Below are positions 51,541 through 61,824 of a stretch of DNA of 64,000 bases, piece by piece. The notes under the pieces were generated by a model. That model made no database searches, was not told the DNA's origin, and was given only the letters and a program-made list of their open reading frames with translations. Source of the DNA: Halovulum sp039190275 (GTDB lineage: Bacteria > Pseudomonadota > Alphaproteobacteria > Rhodobacterales > Rhodobacteraceae). The position numbers were made by a program, and so were the translations under genes. Position 1 is the stretch's first letter; every line of letters starts with the position of its first letter. The DNA lies in NCBI GenBank assembly GCA_039190275.1, contig JBCCYF010000001.1, positions 62,001 through 126,000 of the forward strand, in the 5' to 3' direction.

Positions 51541-52694
51541 ACTGCGATATCCTCCATGGAATTCAAAGTAGTGACAATTGCGAGTCCCGCAACCGCGACA
51601 GCGGCAAGCGCAACCAGAATAATCTCGGCTGTCAGGATACGTGCTACGACAAATCGGTGGCAGCCGAGGCGAGTGGCCGTTGCAACCTCGTCAGCCCGAA
51701 GTTTCAGGCTCAGGTAAACTGCCAGCGCCACCGCAACCAGCGCGGCCGCGCCAACAACCACAAACACTGCATCCAGGATCCGGCCTATCCGAAACAAGGT
51801 GCTCAACAGGCCTGCGACCACCTGGTCAGGGACAACAATACGCGTCGGTTCCTCGGGGCCCAGGTACCGCCCCCTTAGAATGGCAGCGCTACGGTTGTCC
51901 CAAGGCACGGCGATCACCGATGAGACCGGATAGTCCTCGGGCGCACCGTGGAAATGAAAGCTCTCGATGTTTTCCGGAGTGATGCGCGTGAACTGGGTGA
52001 GGGCGGCATTCGCGGTAATGTTGCCATCCGCGACCGACACTGCCATGTCCTGCTCGATAACATCGTCGTGGCCGTGCCCCAACCCTTCGATAACCCAGGC
52101 GGTGTTCAGATCGACAAACACCGCCTGGTCATCGGCTGTCTGTGCGGGCGAGAGCACGCCGACGATCTGCATCTCAAGCGGGTAGCTGCCAGCCAGGTCA
52201 AACAGGTTCTCGGGGTCCGAGATCAGCACGTCACCGATACCCAAACCCAGCGCATCGGCCGCCCGGGCGCCGAGCACCGCCTCGCCCAGTGTCGCGAGTG
52301 GGCGGCCCTGGGCAATCTCCAACCCCCGAAAATCAAAGTAGTCCAGGGTCGTGCCGACCACCGGTTGCCGCCCGGCCGTGAACCGAACATAGACAGGGAT
52401 GGCGATGGCGAGGCCGCTGTCCCACACCCGCTCGGCCGCGGCCATTGTCACCGGTTCGGGTCTATCCTGCGTGAAGTAGAGCCCGTTCATCATCAGATCG
52501 AGTGCGGAGCCGCGGGCGCCGACCATCAGCGGCGTCGCATCCGCGCGGGCGGTCAATGTTTGTTCGGCCGCGTCAAGCACCAGCCGCGTGGCAAGGGGCA
52601 CAAACAGGATCAGTGCAAGCGTCAGTACGAGCACGAGTGTTCGCCCCAGGTTGTGGCGCAAGTAGGCGAGTGCCAGAAACGCGGCGCCGCTCAT
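51522..52694 (-). CDS. FtsX/MacB-type permease with periplasmic His motifs
   Basis: A 390-residue FtsX-family permease: one helix near residues 18-38, a large periplasmic domain (about 45-300) and three C-terminal helices (from about 310) around the typical LKLRADEVATATRLGCHRFVVARILTAE loop. The periplasmic domain carries two His clusters, GLGHGHDD (about residue 205) and ESFHFHG (about residue 245), unusual for LolC/FtsX and suggestive of metal contact. It overlaps the LolD-type ATPase by 4 nt and the NikK-like gene downstream. The pair resembles the MacB-like transporter in Pseudomonas zinc-responsive clusters (my recollection of PA4063-PA4066). Confidence 0.88.
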   Translation of the reverse strand: MSGAAFLALAYLRHNLGRTLVLVLTLALILFVPLATRLVLDAAEQTLTARADATPLMVGARGSALDLMMNGLYFTQDRPEPVTMAAAERVWDSGLAIAIPVYVRFTAGRQPVVGTTLDYFDFRGLEIAQGRPLATLGEAVLGARAADALGLGIGDVLISDPENLFDLAGSYPLEMQIVGVLSPAQTADDQAVFVDLNTAWVIEGLGHGHDDVIEQDMAVSVADGNITANAALTQFTRITPENIESFHFHGAPEDYPVSSVIAVPWDNRSAAILRGRYLGPEEPTRIVVPDQVVAGLLSTLFRIGRILDAVFVVVGAAALVAVALAVYLSLKLRADEVATATRLGCHRFVVARILTAEIILVALAAVAVAGLAIVTTLNSMEDIAVWLITA

Positions 52695-53368
52695 GCCGGG
52701 ACCTGTCGGAAACCGGCAAAATCGATCACGCGGTCAAACCGGGGCAAGAGCGCATGATCATGGGTCACCGCAAGAAGGCTCGCGTTGCTTGCGCGGGCCT
52801 GTTCGAACAACAGGTCCAGGATCAGTTCCTTGTTCTCCGGGTCAAGGTTCCCGGTCGCTTCGTCGGCCAACAGGATCTGGGGTTGAGTGATCAGGGCCCG
52901 GCAAATGGCGATACGCTGCTGTTCTCCCTGGCTGAGCGCGGCGGGTTTTCGGTCCAGCTTGTCCGACAGGCCGACCGCTGCACCGAGCGCCTCGGCACGG
53001 GCTCGGACCTCGGGTGTAAGGCGCAGTACATCGCTGATCCGATATGGGTAAAGGATGTTGTGACGCGCCGTCAGATAGTCGATCAACGCGAAGTTCTGAA
53101 AGACAAACCCGATGTTGGCTGAACGAAATGTGCGCCGCGCGCCATCACCCAGTGAGCTGAGGGTTGTCTTCGCCACCTCGATACGGCCTGACGCTGGTTG
53201 CAGGATCCCCGCGACAAGGTTCAAAAGCGTGGTCTTGCCGGTTCCCGAGGGGCCGACCACGGCCACCCGCTCTCCCCATTGCACGGACATGTCCGCGATG
53301 CTCAGCCGAAATCCTCCCCCGGGATGGGAAAATTTCAGGTCCTGGATTTGGATAACATTCCCGGTCAT
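52691..53368 (-). CDS. LolD-type ABC transporter ATP-binding protein
   Basis: A 225-residue ATPase: Walker A GPSGTGKTT (about residue 38), signature ALSQGEQQR (Q in place of the usual second G, as in LolD/MacB relatives), Walker B ILLADEATGNLD and switch VTHDH. It would energise the FtsX-type permease that follows. The ATG at 53368 overlaps the stop of the preceding gene (ATGA); a longer frame to 53536 would run inside that gene. Confidence 0.92.
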   Translation of the reverse strand: MTGNVIQIQDLKFSHPGGGFRLSIADMSVQWGERVAVVGPSGTGKTTLLNLVAGILQPASGRIEVAKTTLSSLGDGARRTFRSANIGFVFQNFALIDYLTARHNILYPYRISDVLRLTPEVRARAEALGAAVGLSDKLDRKPAALSQGEQQRIAICRALITQPQILLADEATGNLDPENKELILDLLFEQARASNASLLAVTHDHALLPRFDRVIDFAGFRQVPA

Positions 53369-53955
53369 TCGAAGGCCTCGAAGAACAGTGGTGCCTCCTT
53401 GCGTGCCACCTGGTCCAGATCGAAATCCGTGAGGCGCCACGCGCCATCCGCAGGTCCGATCGTCAGCCGCGCTTCGTATTTGTTGATGCGTTCGTGTCGG
53501 TGATCCGAATGCCCGATGATGCCAACCACCGTCCATGTCGCGGTCAAGTTATACCCGCTGTCCGTCCGATCCAGCAGCAGCCAGTCATCAAGGCGCAGGT
53601 CAGTGATCTCGGCGACGCCCGCTTCGGAATCTTCGGGGATTTCGGGGCCCTGTGCCTGTACGGCGCGGCGCTGCAGATAGAGTTCGGTCAGCAGATCGCT
53701 GGCCACAGCAGTGGCAAGACCGTCATAGATTGCCCCCTCATCGATCTGCCCAAAGGCGGCGTACACCCGCAACAGCAAGACGCCCAGCACACGCTCGATA
53801 TCTTCGGGCGCTAGGGTTTCGGCCAGCGTCCCCGTGTCCGGTCGCACGGCGGATGCTGCGCGCTGCCATGGTTTGACCGTCCACACCACGACACCGATCA
53901 GCGCCGCGAGGGCGAACAGCATGAGGCGGCTGAGGGCAGGCGGCGCGTGGCTCAT
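53365..53955 (-). CDS. Membrane-anchored protein of unknown function
   Basis: A 196-residue protein with one N-terminal membrane helix (about residues 11-27) and a periplasmic domain of mixed alpha/beta type. A short His cluster, GHSDHRHE (about residue 152), stands out. No family recognised. It is the first gene of the operon that continues with the LolD-type ATPase, and is joined to it by ATGA, so it is probably part of the same transport system. Confidence 0.75.
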   Translation of the reverse strand: MSHAPPALSRLMLFALAALIGVVVWTVKPWQRAASAVRPDTGTLAETLAPEDIERVLGVLLLRVYAAFGQIDEGAIYDGLATAVASDLLTELYLQRRAVQAQGPEIPEDSEAGVAEITDLRLDDWLLLDRTDSGYNLTATWTVVGIIGHSDHRHERINKYEARLTIGPADGAWRLTDFDLDQVARKEAPLFFEAFE

Positions 53956-54019
53956 GGCATGTGACTAGCCTGCCCGACGGGGCCGTGCAACGACCCGCGC
54001 GGAGAATTCGGACCCGCCG

Positions 54020-54499
54020 TCAGCTTTCCGGGTTCGGTGGGACGGGTAGGGCCGTGGTCTGCTTGATTTCCTCCATTGAAAGAGTGGAGGTGACGTTGAA
54101 TATGCTCACCTCCGATATAAGCGAGCGGTAGAAGTCGTCATAGGCCTTGGGGCTGGTAACACGTACTTTGAGAATATAGTCGATATCACCGGCAAGCCTG
54201 TGGGCCTCCATTACTTCCGGGCGTTCCTGTAGGGCATGCATGAACCGTTCCAGCCAGGCCGCGTCATGTTCTGACGTTTTGATCAAAACGAAAAAGCAGG
54301 CCTCCAGCCCCAAAGCGTCGGGGTCAAGCAACGCCACCTCTCCCCGGATCACCCCGGCGTTCTTAAGCTTGCGGATGCGATTCCAAACCGGTGTTTTCGA
54401 AGCGCCCACATCCCGTGCCAGCTGATCAAGTGGACGTGAAGCGTCCTGTTGCAGTGCGGCGAGGATTTTCCGGTCGAGCTGATCTAGCGCGTTGAACAT
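54020..54499 (-). CDS. Lrp/AsnC-family transcriptional regulator
   Basis: A 159-residue regulator: N-terminal helix-turn-helix (LDQLDRKILAALQQDASRPLDQLARDVGASKTPVWNRIRKL) and C-terminal RAM ligand-binding domain (IDYILKVRVTSPKAYDDFYRSLIS). Divergent from cysG with a 138-bp shared intergenic region, so it likely controls the sulfate/siroheme cluster, possibly in response to an amino acid such as cysteine. Similar Lrp genes beside this cluster occur in other alphaproteobacteria. Confidence 0.92.
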   Translation of the reverse strand: MFNALDQLDRKILAALQQDASRPLDQLARDVGASKTPVWNRIRKLKNAGVIRGEVALLDPDALGLEACFFVLIKTSEHDAAWLERFMHALQERPEVMEAHRLAGDIDYILKVRVTSPKAYDDFYRSLISEVSIFNVTSTLSMEEIKQTTALPVPPNPES

Positions 54500-54637
54500 T
54501 CCTGCTTCCCTCTGGGTTGAGGACCGAAGTTCCTGATCTCAACACACTGAAGAACATTATCCCTATTTGCAAGCAGTACTCGCGCTTGTTAGGAATTTTG
54601 GACTATATTTTGCACGAAGCACGAAAGGAATTCTCCG

Positions 54638-56044
54638 ATGCGGCATTTTCCAATCTTTCTGAACCTGCGCGGTCGGCGCGTGGTCGTGTCCGGAGCGGGC
54701 GAATGTGCCGTGGCGAAACTGCGTTTGCTGTTAAAGACGGAGGCGCAGATCGTTGTCTTTGGCACCGATCCTGTTGCCCGGGTACGGGACTGGGCGGCCG
54801 ACAGGCGCATCACCCTGGTCGAGCGTTCGTTGGCGGCGGGTGACGCTATTTGTGCGGCTCTGGTGTACGGTGCGAATGAGGATGAGGCATTGGATGCTGC
54901 GGCGGTTGAGATCGGCCGCGCAGCGGGCGCGCTGACCAACATCGTCGACAATCTTGAGGACAGCCAGTTCATCACCCCTGCAATTGTGGACCGGGACCCC
55001 GTAACGGTGGCGATCGGGACGGAGGGTGCCGCGCCGGTTCTGGCACGCAAGATCAAATCCGACCTGGAGGAGCGTTTGCCCGCGGACCTGGGGATTCTTG
55101 CCAGAATTGGGCAGGTTTTTCGGCCAAAGGCCGAGGTGCTGCCGATGGGGCGCAAGCGTCGGACCTTCTGGTCACGGTTTTACTTTGAACGTGGACCCGA
55201 GGCGCTGAAGCGGGGGGAAAGCAGCGCGCGTTTCGCCCTTGACGAGCTGTTGTCCGAAACCCTGGCCGAGCGGCCCGACGATGGCCGCGTCTGGCTGGTT
55301 GGTACCGGACCGGGCGACCCGGAACTTCTAACGCTCAAGGCCCGCCGGCTGCTGCATGAGGCAGATGTGGTGATCCATGACCGGCTTGTTCCACAGCCGA
55401 TCCTTGAACTCGCCCGGCGCGAGGCGACTGTGATCGAGGTTGGAAAGACGCCCTATGGCCCATCCTGGAAGCAGGAGGATATCAACGCACTTCTGGTTGA
55501 GCATGGCAAAACCTCGCATGTGGTCCGGCTCAAATCCGGTGACCCGGGCATCTTTGGCCGGCTTGACGAAGAGATGGATGCCCTCGAGGCAGCTGGCATC
55601 CGCTTTGATATTGTCCCGGGCATAACATCGGCCACGGCAGCGGCGGCAAGTATCGGGGCCAGCCTGACCCGGCGCGGCCGCAACTCGGGGTTCCGCCTGC
55701 TGACCGGGCACGATGTGAAGGGCTTCGCCGAGCAGGAGTGGCGAGATCTGGCGAAACCGGGCGCGGTTGCGGCGATCTATATGGGCGTCAAGGCCTCGAC
55801 CTTCCTGCGCGGGAGGTTGATGATGCACGGCTGCGCCGAGGATACGCCTGTCACGGCCGTGGAGAACGCGTCGCGTGCGGATCAGCGCGTGATTGCGACC
55901 AAGCTGATCAACCTGCCGCAGGCGCTGGCTGACGCCGCGCCGAATGGCCCGGTCATGCTCTTCCTGGGCCTTTCGCCCCGTGCCGCGACCAGGGTTGTTC
56001 AAGAGGCTGACCTGCATCCCCAAGTGCTTGCGGAGGCGCTCTGA
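54638..56044 (+). CDS. cysG: Siroheme synthase
   Basis: A 468-residue fused enzyme: N-terminal precorrin-2 dehydrogenase/ferrochelatase (LRGRRVVVSGAGECAVAKLRLLL, residues 9-30; about 1-200) and C-terminal uroporphyrinogen-III methyltransferase (WLVGTGPGDPELLTLKA; VVRLKSGDPGIFGR; GITSATAAAA). It makes siroheme for the sulfite reductase encoded two genes downstream. The upstream region is A+T-rich with TATATT about 30 nt before the start, a likely -10. The next gene overlaps the stop by 1 nt. Confidence 0.95.
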   Translation: MRHFPIFLNLRGRRVVVSGAGECAVAKLRLLLKTEAQIVVFGTDPVARVRDWAADRRITLVERSLAAGDAICAALVYGANEDEALDAAAVEIGRAAGALTNIVDNLEDSQFITPAIVDRDPVTVAIGTEGAAPVLARKIKSDLEERLPADLGILARIGQVFRPKAEVLPMGRKRRTFWSRFYFERGPEALKRGESSARFALDELLSETLAERPDDGRVWLVGTGPGDPELLTLKARRLLHEADVVIHDRLVPQPILELARREATVIEVGKTPYGPSWKQEDINALLVEHGKTSHVVRLKSGDPGIFGRLDEEMDALEAAGIRFDIVPGITSATAAAASIGASLTRRGRNSGFRLLTGHDVKGFAEQEWRDLAKPGAVAAIYMGVKASTFLRGRLMMHGCAEDTPVTAVENASRADQRVIATKLINLPQALADAAPNGPVMLFLGLSPRAATRVVQEADLHPQVLAEAL

Positions 56045-56344
56045 TGGCCCGCCAGTTTCGTCCCAAAATCGCAACCGGCAACGACCTATTCGAGGGCGAT
56101 GTCGTATATTTCACCGCTGAAGGAACCTGGAGCAGATCGCATGACGAGGCAGTTCTGGTGACAACCGAGGCCGAGGCTGAGGACCTGCTGGCGAGGGCTT
56201 CGGCATTTCCGAATGCGATCGTCGGGGTCTATCTGGCCGATGCGGCACTTCGGGATGGTCGCCCGGTGCCGACGCACTTCCGCGAGGCATTCAGGACCCG
56301 GGGCCCCTCGAACTACTTTCATGGCAAACAGGCGGAGGTCGCCG

Positions 56345-56352
<8 letters not shown>
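56044..56352 (+). CDS. DUF2849 protein
   Basis: A 102-residue small protein of the DUF2849 family, found almost only next to sulfite reductase genes in alphaproteobacteria. Sequence features: NDLFEGDVVYFTAEGTWS and a central EAEAEDLLARA helix; no Cys or cofactor motif. Its role is unknown; the tight overlaps with cysG (1 nt) and cysI (8 nt) point to the sulfite reduction step. Confidence 0.9.
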
Positions 56353-57995
<1,643 letters not shown>

Positions 57996-58006
<11 letters not shown>

Positions 58007-58736
58007 ACCCGGCATAGGGTTTACGCCCGATCTAGCGGTTGATGCACTCAACGCGCGCTACACTGGTGCGCCGGCCGAGGATATCCTGCACGCGGGACTT
58101 CGGTTCTTTGCGGGGGGCGTTGCGCTGGTCTCGTCCTTTGGAGCGGAGTCAGCGGTGCTTTTACATCTGGCGGCCCAAATCAATCCGCACGTGCCGGTGC
58201 TGATGATCGACACGCTGATGTTGTTTCCGCAAACACTGGAGTACCAGCAGGAGCTGGCCTTTCATCTGGGCTTGACCGATGTCCGACGGATCGGGCTGAG
58301 CGTCGCCGAGGCGCGCGAGACGGACCCATACGCGGCGCTGCATCTCTCGGATCCGGATCGGTGCTGTGCGGTGCGAAAGGTCGCGCCGCTGGAGCGCGCG
58401 TTGTCCGGGTTCACAGCCCATGTTTCGGGTCGAAAGCGGTTCCAAGCGGGAACGCGCGCTGCCATGCCGGTGTTCGAGGCAGACCATGCGGGGCGTGTCA
58501 AAATCAACCCACTCGCCGACTGGCGGCCGGCCGATATCAGCGCTTACTTTGAACGCCACGCCTTGCCGCGGCACCCGCTGGTTGATCAGGGCTTTCCCTC
58601 CATCGGCTGTGTCCCCTGCACCAGTCAGGTCAATCCGGGTGAAGATACGCGCGCGGGACGCTGGCGCGGACAGTCGAAGACCGAATGCGGCATTCACTTT
58701 AGCACCGCCGGGCGTGCGGAAAGGATCAAATCATGA
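57996..58736 (+). CDS. cysH: Assimilatory APS/PAPS reductase
   Basis: A 246-residue reductase that gives sulfite from adenylyl sulfate. The CC...CxxC motif (DRCCAVRK and IGCVPCTSQ) predicts a [4Fe-4S] cluster and thus preference for APS over PAPS; the catalytic Cys is in ECGIHF at the C-terminus. VSSFGAESAVLLHL is the PP-loop-like phosphate site. It overlaps cysI upstream and the DUF934 gene downstream (ATGA), with the start at 57996 inside the cysI end. Confidence 0.94.
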
Positions 58737-59167
58737 CCCAAGTGATCGACAGAACCGGATTTATCGCCGACAGCTGGCCCACGAACGGTATCACACTCAC
58801 ATTTGACGCGCTCTGGACCGGTCAGGATCTGCCCATTGAAGAACCACTGGCGGTGCGGTTTGACATCTTTGCACAGCCCGAAAACCTGTTGCCGTGGTTC
58901 GAAAAGGTGCGGATGGTTATTCTGCCCTTCGAAAAAAGCGCCGATGGACGCGGGTTCAGTCTGGCGCGGCAGCTGCGACAGCTGGGCTACACCGGAACAA
59001 TAAGGGCCGAGGGGCACATCCTGGTGGATCAGTTCCGCGCGGCTTTGGCGGTCGGGGTTGATGAAATCGTCATCTCGGACGCGCAGGCCGCGCGCAACCC
59101 CGAAGCGCAATGGCAGCGTGTTTCGCACCGTGAGGGCTACCGCTCGCGCCTGTTTGCCGCCGAATAA
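58733..59167 (+). CDS. DUF934 protein
   Basis: A 144-residue protein of the DUF934 family (sometimes called CysX-like), again nearly restricted to sulfite reductase operons. The pattern GFSLARQLRQLGYTGTIRAEGHILVDQF is typical. No metal or cofactor motif. It starts in the cysH stop (ATGA) and is followed 17 nt later by fpr. Function unknown; sulfur assimilation by association. Confidence 0.9.
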   Translation: MTQVIDRTGFIADSWPTNGITLTFDALWTGQDLPIEEPLAVRFDIFAQPENLLPWFEKVRMVILPFEKSADGRGFSLARQLRQLGYTGTIRAEGHILVDQFRAALAVGVDEIVISDAQAARNPEAQWQRVSHREGYRSRLFAAE

Positions 59168-59184
59168 CCCAAAAGGAATCCCCC

Positions 59185-59991
59185 ATGAACATTCAGACCG
59201 CGGCACCCGCCGCAGCACCCGTTTTGCCCGACGCCCAAACAGTGACCGAGGTTCGGCACTGGACCGACAGAGCGTTCTCCTTCCGGCTGACCCGACCGGC
59301 ATCCTTGCGCTTTCGGTCAGGTGAGTTCGTGATGATCGGACTTCCGGGCGAGACCGGCAAACCGCTATTGCGCGCCTATTCCATCGCATCGCCCAGTTGG
59401 GATGACACCCTGGAGTTTTACTCCATCAAGGTTCCCGATGGCCCGCTTACAAGCCGCCTGCAAAAGATAAGCGTTGGGGATCAGGTTATCCTGCGACCCA
59501 AACCGGTGGGGACCCTTGTGGTGGACGCGCTTCTTCCGGGTCAGCGGCTTTACATGATTGCGACGGGAACCGGGATCGCCCCCTTTGCCTCGTTGCTGCG
59601 CGACCCTGAGGTGTATGAGAAGTTCGATCAGGTGATCGTCACGCATACCTGTGGCAAGGTGGCAGAGCTTGCCTACGGCCGAACCCTGATCCAGGGGCTG
59701 GCGAAGGATCCGCTGATCGGGGACGTCGCAGAGCGCAAGGTGCGCTACCTGCCCACAACCACGCAGGACGACAGCCCGCACATGGGCCGTGTAACGGAAT
59801 GGATTTCCTCGGGCCGGTTGTTTGCGCACTTCGGCGTGCCAGGGTGGGATGCCGCGACCGATCGTGTGATGATTTGCGGGTCGCTGGGGTTGAACACTGA
59901 CGTGAAGGCACTGGCCGAGGCCGCCGGGCTGACCGAAGGGGCGAACTCGAAACCGGGTGAGTTTGTTCTTGAAAAGGCATTTGTGGGGTAA
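59185..59991 (+). CDS. fpr: Ferredoxin-NADP reductase
   Basis: A 268-residue FAD enzyme: FAD motif RAYSIASPSWDDTLEFYSIKV (split around residues 60-80), NADP-binding GTGIAPFASLLRDP and THTCG, and the C-terminal EKAFVG typical of bacterial Fpr. AAAGGAAT precedes the ATG. As last gene of the sulfur cluster it likely supplies electrons, through ferredoxin, to sulfite reductase, replacing CysJ. A strong hairpin begins at its stop codon. Confidence 0.94.
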   Translation: MNIQTAAPAAAPVLPDAQTVTEVRHWTDRAFSFRLTRPASLRFRSGEFVMIGLPGETGKPLLRAYSIASPSWDDTLEFYSIKVPDGPLTSRLQKISVGDQVILRPKPVGTLVVDALLPGQRLYMIATGTGIAPFASLLRDPEVYEKFDQVIVTHTCGKVAELAYGRTLIQGLAKDPLIGDVAERKVRYLPTTTQDDSPHMGRVTEWISSGRLFAHFGVPGWDAATDRVMICGSLGLNTDVKALAEAAGLTEGANSKPGEFVLEKAFVG

Positions 59992-60033
59992 GGCGCGAAA
60001 CAGAAAAGCTCTGGCAGAGCTTTTCCGCGCCTT
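59990..60033 (+). terminator. Terminator hairpin after fpr
   Basis: Two nested stems: AAGGCGCG/CGCGCCTT (59990-59997, 60026-60033) and AAAAGCTCT/AGAGCTTTT (60004-60012, 60016-60024) around a GGC loop. The inner stem ends in TTTT on the plus strand. It ends the cysG-fpr transcript. Downstream a 14-bp direct repeat ACAGGCGCAGCCCC occurs at 60034-60047 and 60069-60082. Confidence 0.75.
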
Positions 60034-60094
60034 ACAGGCGCAGCCCCCGGCAGAAGCAATTTGCCTCAACAGGCGCAGCCCCGTCGGAAGTTTC

Positions 60095-60912
60095 GGGACT
60101 GTTGCATTAAGTTGCGGCGGCCGACAGGTGCCCGATATCTCAGGTGTGGTCATGCGGCTCCGAACAGCTGAGCGATGAACTCGATCTCGCCCCGCACGCC
60201 TGGTTTCTTGTGATGAAGGTGTCCGCGTTTGATGGTCCGGATTGTCTCGATGCCACTCAGGGTCGCCTTGGCCATTCTCAAAGACCGGAAGCTTTGACGA
60301 TATCCGAACAGCCGTTTCATCGCCGCGTGGTCGCTCTCGATCAGATCGTTGCGCCACTTGCGGTCGATGTGCCGGATGCTGTCGAAATGCGGATCATATC
60401 GGTGGTTGATCTCGCGGATCACACGCCTGTAGCTGTGCGCCTTGTCGGTGCAGATGGTGACTGGCCGGTGCAGGCGCACACGCTCGATCGCTTTATTCAG
60501 GAAGGCCCTAGCCGCCCTTGCATCCCGCCGCGCGGTCAGGCGGAAATCGACCATCTGGCCGTTGGAGTCGATGGCGCGCCCGAGGTAGCGTCACTTGCCG
60601 CCGACACGAATGTAGGTCTCATCGATATGCCAATCGACGCTCGCCCGGCGCAGGTGTTTCTCGGTTCGCTTCGTGAGTTCTGGGCCGAACTTTTGCACCC
60701 AGCGATATACCGTTGATCGATCTACTGTGACGTCGCGTTCGGCCAGGAGGTCGACGACATCCTGGTAGGACAGCGGATAGCGAAGGTACCAGCGCACGGC
60801 GCACAGGATGATGCCACGCGGAAAACGATGATGCTTGAACGGCGACCTACGCGGCATGCTCGACCTCAAAGTGCCGAGCTTTGCCAACGGAACCGAACAA
60901 TGCAACAGTCCC
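60095..60912 (-). mobile_element. IS6-family insertion sequence
   Basis: An 818-bp element bounded by perfect 14-bp inverted repeats GGGACTGTTGCATT (60095-60108 and complement 60899-60912), the IS6/IS26-type end. Size and a single transposase fit the family. The 8-bp flanks (GAAGTTTC and CTCAGGGC) do not match, so no target duplication is present; this suggests recombination or an adjacent deletion after insertion. The right end lies 1 bp beyond the stop codon of the DUF6525 gene. Confidence 0.92.
60150..60857 (-). pseudogene. IS6-family transposase interrupted by an in-frame stop
   Basis: A 235-codon DDE transposase reading MPRRSPFKHHRFPRGII at the start and ending GEIEFIAQLFGAA. The frame is intact except for one TGA at 60593-60591, where the family has Trp (VGGKW-RYL); a single G-to-A change explains it. 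The stop lies between the first catalytic Asp (WHIDETY) and the second (CTDKAHS), so the upstream fragment (about 88 residues) and the downstream fragment (from about residue 102) should each be inactive unless the stop is read through. An intact copy elsewhere could still mobilise the element. Confidence 0.9.
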
Positions 60913-60913
60913 C

Positions 60914-61186
60914 TCAGGGCTGTGAATTGAGTCTGAAACCGGTGGATTGACTGTCCCGTGCGAGTGTTCGAACCTCGGCCTGGGTCAATGTGGCCAGTGT
61001 TTCTTCCGGCGTCAGCCCCTGATCAAGCGACTTCGCCCAGATGCGCCGAACAGATGCAGGGGACCACGGGAGCGCCGCTTCTGACAGCCAATGCCGCAGC
61101 GCAGAGGGCAGGTCATCAAATGCGGCCATCGGGTCGCCCGAGCGCCGCTTGCGAGGCAGACCGCATTGGCCGAGATTGCGGCTCAT
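60914..61186 (-). CDS. DUF6525 protein
   Basis: A 90-residue basic protein: MSRNLGQCGLPRKRRSGDPMAAFDDLPSALRHWLSEAALPWSPASVRRIW matches the DUF6525 pattern (shown here in two parts by eye: residues 1-20 and 21-50), with a QAEVRTLARD block at the end. Small helical protein; role unknown. It begins in the DUF1826 stop (ATGA). Its stop codon is 1 bp from the IS6 end, so the last few residues or downstream sequence may have been altered by the insertion. Confidence 0.8.
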   Translation of the reverse strand: MSRNLGQCGLPRKRRSGDPMAAFDDLPSALRHWLSEAALPWSPASVRRIWAKSLDQGLTPEETLATLTQAEVRTLARDSQSTGFRLNSQP

Positions 61187-61824
61187 GTGTCTTCTTCCGG
61201 ATCAACCACCGGGTCCAACACCAGGACGAGCCGTGTCTCGCCGGTGCCCTCGATCGGGGGCGAGCGGTGGACCAGACCTGACAATGGCTGTTCGGGCCAA
61301 AGCGTCCCACGTAACAGGATGGGCGCGCCAGTCTGAACGGTGAACACCTGATCTGGATCGTTGCCATCGGTCGAATTCCCGAACTGCGTTCCGGTCCCGC
61401 GGTATGTGCAGACCAGACGGGCCGTGATCGCATCGGTATGGAATTTACGGCAGGCATTGGTCGTCACGACATCCAGCCGCAGTCGCAAAAACCGTGCCGA
61501 CATGAGGTCAGCGAACATGTCGGCCAGCGAGATGATATCATCCCGCAGCCAGGCCCGTTCCGGCCCTTCGGGTAAACCCGAAACCTCGCAAAGGCTGTCG
61601 ACCGTATTCGCCACCGCATTCGGCGGAATAATTATCCGACCGCGCGGCAGAAAACCCTGATCAAGGGCATCCAGCCAGTTTTGGACATCCGGTGGAGTTT
61701 GCCGACGCAAAACAGCCGCAGCACAATCGGGTTTCAGAAAGGCGCCAAGCGACGCCGGATCATCCGCGACGACAACGCCCGTGCCGACAACGGCATCACT
61801 CTTTGTCCTTCTGACGAAATTCAT
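61183..61824 (-). CDS. DUF1826 protein
   Basis: A 213-residue protein of the DUF1826 family. LRLDVVTTNACRKFHTDAITARLVCTYRGTGTQF and the spaced HRSPPIEG resemble a 2-oxoglutarate-oxygenase-like HxD...H arrangement (H-T-D and a later His), though this is only my reading. DUF1826 genes often neighbour COG0523 GTPases. Joined to that GTPase by ATGA upstream and to DUF6525 by ATGA downstream, so the three are one translational unit. Confidence 0.82.
   Translation of the reverse strand: MNFVRRTKSDAVVGTGVVVADDPASLGAFLKPDCAAAVLRRQTPPDVQNWLDALDQGFLPRGRIIIPPNAVANTVDSLCEVSGLPEGPERAWLRDDIISLADMFADLMSARFLRLRLDVVTTNACRKFHTDAITARLVCTYRGTGTQFGNSTDGNDPDQVFTVQTGAPILLRGTLWPEQPLSGLVHRSPPIEGTGETRLVLVLDPVVDPEEDT

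Noticed and set aside
50590..51717. Plus-strand frame of 375 codons
   Set aside because: Antisense to the NikK-like and NikL-like genes, which have signal peptides and overlapping gene order.
60034..60082. CRISPR-like repeat pair after fpr
   Set aside because: Only two copies of a 14-bp repeat (ACAGGCGCAGCCCC) with a 21-bp spacing; no array and no cas genes.
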